Shown here piece after piece: positions 7,482 through 10,241 of a stretch of DNA of 10,241 nucleotides. Source of the stretch: an uncultured Clostridia bacterium (GTDB taxonomy: Bacteria; Bacillota; Clostridia; Oscillospirales; Ruminococcaceae). Every line of letters starts with the position of its first letter. Position 1 is the first letter of the stretch. The DNA lies in NCBI GenBank assembly GCA_947427325.1, contig CANEHP010000075.1, forward strand, positions 1 through 10,241, in the 5' to 3' direction. A program made the translations under genes and the position numbers. The notes below the pieces were generated by a model. It ran no database searches, had not been told where the DNA came from, and worked only from the letters and a program-made list of their open reading frames with translations.

Positions 7482-8558
7482 TTAACTGTTTTCCGAATTT
7501 GTAAGCTTGGCAGTCTGATCCGCAATAGCCAAAGCCTCAAAAATTTCGTCGCAGTCGCCGTTCATAAACGCCTCTAACTTATATAAGGTAAGACCGATTC
7601 TGTGATCTGTAACACGGCTTTGGGGAAAATTATAGGTTCTGATTCTCTCCGAACGATCTCCTGTGCCTACCTGTATTTTACGCTCGGCAGCTATCTTATC
7701 CGTTTGCTCGTTAAGCTTTGTTTCGTACAGCTTGGAATAGAGCATTTTCATAGCTTTTTCCTTGTTCTTTATCTGGCTGCGCTCCTCCTGACATTCAACA
7801 ATAGTGCCCGAGGGGTGATGTATAATTCTTATAGCGGATTCGGTTTTGTTTATATGCTGTCCTCCTGCACCGCTGGAACGGAACGTCTGTATTTCCAAAT
7901 CCGCAGGATTTATTTCCACATCCACCTCTTCCACTTCGGGCAGCACCGCCACTGTAATGGTAGAGGTGTGTATTCTTCCCTGTGCCTCTGTTTCGGGAAC
8001 ACGCTGAACACGATGAACGCCGCTTTCATATTTCAGCTTTGCATATGCACCGTCCCCCTCTACCAAAAAGCTTATTTCCTTATAGCCGCCCAATTCGGTG
8101 GGGTTTGCGCTTATAACCTCTGTTTTCCAATTCTTCGATTGTGCATAAAGAGAATACATTCTAAACAGTGAGTTGGCAAAAAGAGCAGCCTCATCTCCGC
8201 CTGCGCCGCCCCTGATTTCTATAATAACATTTCTGTCATCATCGGGGTCTTTTGGCAAAAGCAGAATTTTAAGCTCTTCTTCAAACCTTTCGATATCATT
8301 TCTGGCAGATGTAAGCTGCTGCTGTGCCATTTCCTTAAAATCCTTATCCAAGCCGCCCTCGTCAAGAATTTGTTCTGCCTCCTCAAACTCGTTTTTTGCC
8401 TTTTTGTATTCACGATATTTTTCAACAATAGGAGTCAGCTGTTTATGCTCCTTCATCAAAGTCTTATATTTGCTTTGATCGTTTATAACTTCTATATCCG
8501 AAAGGCTTTTATTTATTTCTTCAAGCCGTTTTTCGGCATTTTGAAGCTTGTCAAGCAT
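7482..8558 (-). CDS. prfA: Peptide chain release factor 1
   Basis: The 358-residue class I release factor recognises UAA and UAG in the ribosomal A site and triggers peptide release. Three features show RF1 rather than RF2: the PxT-type stop-codon motif reads PET at 188-190 in RVPETEAQGRIHTS, the GGQ hydrolysis motif is at 232-234 in SGAGGQHINKT, and the C-terminal stretch GDRSERIRTYNFPQ (300-313) is RF1-like. An N-terminal coiled-coil-rich domain covers about 1-100. The start overlaps the DUF951 gene by 8 nt (ATGCTTGA) and a purine-rich AGGAAGAGGG site precedes it. The methyltransferase PrmC, which modifies the GGQ glutamine, is often encoded next door but is absent from this cluster. Identification is very secure. 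Confidence 0.98.
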   Translation of the reverse strand: MLDKLQNAEKRLEEINKSLSDIEVINDQSKYKTLMKEHKQLTPIVEKYREYKKAKNEFEEAEQILDEGGLDKDFKEMAQQQLTSARNDIERFEEELKILLLPKDPDDDRNVIIEIRGGAGGDEAALFANSLFRMYSLYAQSKNWKTEVISANPTELGGYKEISFLVEGDGAYAKLKYESGVHRVQRVPETEAQGRIHTSTITVAVLPEVEEVDVEINPADLEIQTFRSSGAGGQHINKTESAIRIIHHPSGTIVECQEERSQIKNKEKAMKMLYSKLYETKLNEQTDKIAAERKIQVGTGDRSERIRTYNFPQSRVTDHRIGLTLYKLEAFMNGDCDEIFEALAIADQTAKLTNSENS

Positions 8559-8745
8559 TTCCCTCTTCCTTTCTGATAATTTTTTTTATCTTTTTTTCAC
8601 ATTTGCTGCGGGCTACCATAAAGTCGTGCCCGCATTTTTCGCATTTAAGACGAAAATCCGCCCCTACTCTAAGTACAATCATTCGATTGCTGCCGCAAGG
8701 GTGAGTTTTTTTCATTTCTAAAATATCTCCGACATTTATATCCAT
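8551..8745 (-). CDS. DUF951 family small protein
   Basis: This 64-residue protein matches the DUF951 family of Firmicutes, whose function I do not know. The family hallmarks are visible: VGDILEMKKTHPCGSN (5-20), LRVGADFRLKCEKCG (25-39) and RSKCEKKIKKII (46-57). C35 and C38 form a CxxC pair; with C17 and C49 they could bind one metal ion, although only the CxxC is typical of a zinc ribbon. The basic, lysine-rich C-terminus suggests nucleic acid contact, but that is inference. The ATG has an AGGGGA site about 11 nt upstream. The gene is first in the operon behind a good promoter and overlaps prfA by 8 nt. The overlap suggests coupled expression with the release factor. Confidence 0.92.
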   Translation of the reverse strand: MDINVGDILEMKKTHPCGSNRMIVLRVGADFRLKCEKCGHDFMVARSKCEKKIKKIIRKEEGNA

Positions 8746-8791
8746 TAAATATTTTCCCCTCGGTAAAAACCAACTTTATACTATTTTTATC

Positions 8792-8840
8792 ATTCTGTAA
8801 ACTTTGTCTGTTATATGATTGAGAATTAGTGTTACAGAAT
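8792..8840. repeat. 9-bp inverted repeat at the predicted transcription start of the DUF951-prfA operon
   Basis: ATTCTGTAA (8792-8800) and its exact reverse complement TTACAGAAT (8832-8840) are separated by 31 nt; allowing one bulged A, two more pairs form. The right arm abuts the predicted -10 box, so the pair could be an operator or, if transcribed, a leader stem. No known riboswitch or T-box pattern was recognised in the roughly 90-nt leader. Confidence 0.4.
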
Positions 8841-8869
8841 ATTGTACCACATTATTATTAAAAAATCAA
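8841..8869 (-). promoter_or_regulatory. Sigma-A type promoter of the DUF951-prfA operon
   Basis: On the minus strand a TTGATT -35 (8864-8869) and a TACAAT -10 (8841-8846) are spaced by exactly 17 nt. A TG sits one base before the -10, making it an extended -10 promoter. Transcription would begin near 8834 and leave a leader of about 90 nt before the DUF951 start. A weaker alternative (TTTACA, then TATAAA after only 15 nt) lies further downstream within the leader. Confidence 0.65.
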
Positions 8870-8999
8870 CTAAATTTAAAGCGGTTTTAAGCGTTTTATA
8901 TTAGGGCTTGTTTGAAAAATCGGGAACGCCGTCTTTTCACCCCAAAACGGTTATCTTCTGCGTCAAAAAGCCTTGTCAAACTACGTTCAATGCTATTTC

Positions 9000-9022
9000 C
9001 CGACGGGACGCTGTCCCGTCGG
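9000..9022. other. Strong GC-rich hairpin in divergent intergenic region
   Basis: CCGACGGGAC and GTCCCGTCGG form a perfect 10-bp stem around the loop GCT. It is the most GC-rich spot in the intergenic region. On the plus strand it is followed by GGTTTCGCTTTC-like sequence, with no continuous T run, so it is not a classic terminator. Confidence 0.75.
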
Positions 9023-9041
9023 TTTCGCTTTCAGCGGAACG

Positions 9042-9070
9042 CTTAAAAACGTTCAAAAAACGTTTTTAAG
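9042..9070. other. 12-bp hairpin in divergent intergenic region
   Basis: CTTAAAAACGTT and AACGTTTTTAAG pair perfectly over 12 bp around a 5-nt loop (CAAAA). The stem is AT-rich with a central ACGT on each arm. It follows the GC-rich hairpin by 19 nt and lies about 185 nt upstream of the S1-domain gene start. Confidence 0.75.
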
Positions 9071-9254
9071 TTAGAAATAGTATTACAAGGAATATTACCC
9101 TACAACTTGTCATAAACATAAAAAGACAAAAAAATGTGCGGCTTATACCTGAGTTTGTTTATATAAGGTTTTGTACTGATTTTTCGGAAAAATTTGTTGC
9201 CTTTATGTGAACACTCTCCGATTTCTGCTTAAAAAGCCTATCACAGAGGAAGGA

Positions 9255-10187
9255 ATGATTGATAAAATGTCAGAATTTTATCCTGAGGGAGAATTGATAA
9301 ATACCGAAGACAACAGAAAAGCCACATTAAACGAGCAAAGATTAGAGGAGTGTATTTTAAGCGGCAAGATAGTTGAAGCTCCCTGTATTGTATGCGACAG
9401 CAGTCATAATCTTATTGTGGATTTTGGCTTTATAAAAGGAATTATTCCCCGTATTGAAGGGGCAATAGGCATTGATGACGGTTCAACCCGTGATATTGCC
9501 CTTATTTCCCGAGTAAATAAGGCGGTTTGCTTTAAAATTACCGCCTTTGCCAATAACGAATACGGCAAAAAAACTGCCATACTAAGCCGCAGAAAAGCGC
9601 AGCAGGAATGCTATGAAAAGTATATATCAAAGCTCGCTCCCGGGGATATTATTGATGCGAAGGTGACTCATTTGGAGCAGTTCGGCAGCTTTGTAGATGT
9701 AGGCTGCGGCATACCTTCCCTTATTCCGATAGACTCTATATCGGTTTCGAGAATAAATCACCCTTCTAACCGTATGTCAGTGGGACAGCATATAAAAGCA
9801 GTTGTAAAAAGCCTTGAGAGCGGAAAAATATCCTTGTCCCACAAGGAGCTTTTGGGTACATGGAAAGAAAACGCAGCCAATTTTAATGTGGGAGAAACAG
9901 TGACAGGATATATCAGAAGCATTGAGGATTACGGCATTTTTGTGGAATTAACCCCCAATTTGGCAGGATTGGCGGAATTAAGGGACAACATACATATAAA
10001 TCAGTACGCCAGCGTTTTTATTAAAGCAATAATTCCCGAAAAAATGAAAATAAAGCTTGTTATAGTAGATACCTTTGAAAAAGGATATTCCTCTCCGGAT
10101 TTTAAATATTATATAGACAGCGGACATATTGACAGCTGGGTTTATTCTGCCGAAGAGTCGGATAAAATTATTAAAACCGTTTTTTAA
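9255..10187 (+). CDS. S1 RNA-binding domain protein (ribosomal protein S1-like)
   Basis: With the ATG at 9255 the protein has 310 residues and about three S1-type OB-fold segments: a degenerate one at about 36-113 (IVDFGFIKGIIPR), a canonical one at about 128-197 (GDIIDAKVTHLEQFGSFVDVGCGIPSLIP, written here as separate motifs GDIIDAKV and GSFVDVG) and a third at about 211-272 (GETVTGYI, DYGIFVEL). A tail of about 40 residues has no recognised motif. Such proteins bind single-stranded RNA; databases often call this one 30S ribosomal protein S1, though it is shorter than true bS1 and its ribosome role is unproven. The open frame extends to a GTG at 9207, but an AGAGGAAGGA ribosome site (9245-9254) favours 9255, or less likely ATG 9267 (MSEFYPEGE). 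It is transcribed away from the prfA operon. No terminator follows, so it may be co-transcribed with the next gene. Confidence 0.9.
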   Translation: MIDKMSEFYPEGELINTEDNRKATLNEQRLEECILSGKIVEAPCIVCDSSHNLIVDFGFIKGIIPRIEGAIGIDDGSTRDIALISRVNKAVCFKITAFANNEYGKKTAILSRRKAQQECYEKYISKLAPGDIIDAKVTHLEQFGSFVDVGCGIPSLIPIDSISVSRINHPSNRMSVGQHIKAVVKSLESGKISLSHKELLGTWKENAANFNVGETVTGYIRSIEDYGIFVELTPNLAGLAELRDNIHINQYASVFIKAIIPEKMKIKLVIVDTFEKGYSSPDFKYYIDSGHIDSWVYSAEESDKIIKTVF

Positions 10188-10202
10188 AACAACACCGATT
10201 TC

Positions 10203-10209
10203 AAGGAGG
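10203..10209 (+). promoter_or_regulatory. Strong ribosome binding site for a gene leaving the right edge
   Basis: AAGGAGG is a near-perfect anti-16S match located 16 nt after the S1-domain gene stop. It signals translation starting a few bases further on, at GTG 10214 or TTG 10212. Confidence 0.6.
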
Positions 10210-10213
10210 ATTT

Positions 10214-10241
10214 GTGCAAGCTGACTTTGAGAAACCTTCGG
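10214..10241 (+). CDS. Possible start of the next gene, cut by the right edge
   Basis: After the AAGGAGG site a GTG at 10214 opens a frame reading (M)QADFEKPS to the window end. A TTG at 10212 would open another frame, (M)CKLTLRNLR. Only nine codons are visible, so neither the frame nor the product can be decided. The tight spacing after the S1-domain gene suggests a shared transcript. Confidence 0.4.

Larger units (their letters stand above)
8885..9070. repeat. Hairpin cluster bounded by an inverted repeat; possible MITE-like or dispersed intergenic repeat
   Basis: An 11-bp inverted repeat (TTTTAAGCGTT at 8885-8895, AACGCTTAAAA at 9038-9048) encloses about 140 bp; both arms are near a GCGG tetramer. 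Inside or overlapping are a 10-bp GC-rich hairpin with a 3-nt loop (9000-9022), a small CGCT/AGCG hairpin (9026-9036) and a 12-bp hairpin with a 5-nt loop (9042-9070). As both flanking genes point away, these are not their terminators. No transposase is present. The sequence reminds me of intergenic repeats of clostridial genomes, but I cannot confirm copies elsewhere. Confidence 0.45.
8870..9254. other. Non-coding divergent intergenic region with structured DNA
   Basis: Together with the operon promoter and leader (8746-8869), this makes 509 bp without a supported gene between two divergently transcribed genes. The left part (8881-9070) is less AT-rich and holds several hairpins. The right part (9071-9254) is AT-rich and must contain the promoter for the S1-domain gene, but I found no clean TTGACA/TATAAT pair there. 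No tRNA or known RNA family was recognised. Confidence 0.6.

Noticed and set aside
7602..8171. A 189-codon open frame on the plus strand
   Set aside because: It is antisense to prfA, whose motifs are complete. The translation is rich in Cys, Phe and Leu, with no recognisable domain and no ribosome site, so it is a shadow of the real gene.
8746..8834. Riboswitch or T-box in the operon leader
   Set aside because: The leader of about 90 nt is AT-rich, lacks a T-box TGGN bulge sequence and shows no aptamer pattern I recognise.
9000..9070. The two strong hairpins read as rho-independent terminators
   Set aside because: Both flanking genes are transcribed away from this point and neither stem is followed by a continuous T run on either strand.
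9207..9254. GTG start for the S1-domain gene
   Set aside because: It has no good ribosome site, and the extension MNTLRFLLKKPITEEG would be translated from the purine-rich ribosome site of the ATG at 9255.
1..10241. CRISPR array, phage, transposase, toxin-antitoxin or defence genes
   Set aside because: No regularly spaced repeats were seen and every long frame is explained by a core gene, apart from the unknown gene at the left edge.

Overview
The window looks like a chromosomal housekeeping region of a low-GC, Gram-positive, spore-forming anaerobe of the Clostridia, probably close to the Oscillospiraceae/Ruminococcaceae. This rests on AT-rich codons, strong GGAGG-type Shine-Dalgarno sites, a YunB-type sporulation protein, a type-1 M18 aminopeptidase, a DUF951 protein and an S1-domain protein of a kind I recall from that group. 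The taxonomic placement is inference.

Nine coding regions are well supported and a tenth begins at the right edge. Eight lie on the minus strand. From high to low coordinate the first six form a tight cluster that looks like one operon: a DUF951 zinc-ribbon-like protein, release factor RF1 (prfA), the Sua5/YwlC threonylcarbamoyl-AMP synthase, dephospho-CoA kinase (coaE), a membrane-anchored lytic transglycosylase and an M18 aminopeptidase (apeA). Four of its five junctions overlap or are 1 nt apart, and the fifth is 20 nt. A good sigma-A type promoter lies upstream at 8841-8869, and a hairpin at 3804-3841 probably ends the unit. The cluster joins translation termination, tRNA modification (t6A), CoA synthesis, wall turnover and peptide recycling.

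The next minus-strand genes are yunB, with its own short upstream region containing a possible sporulation-type -10 box and a long-spaced dyad; ligA (NAD-dependent DNA ligase); and an unrecognised protein that follows ligA closely and runs off the left edge.

On the right, a 509-bp divergent intergenic region separates the operon from a plus-strand gene for a protein with about three S1 domains. A further plus-strand gene may start at the right edge. The intergenic region contains an AT-rich promoter part and a cluster of strong hairpins bounded by an inverted repeat. It may be a dispersed repeat or MITE-like remnant, or a structured RNA.

I saw no CRISPR array, phage, transposase, toxin-antitoxin or defence system. 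Most of the window is ordinary core genome. The least explained parts are the hairpin cluster at 8881-9070, the promoter dyads and the unknown gene at 1-825.
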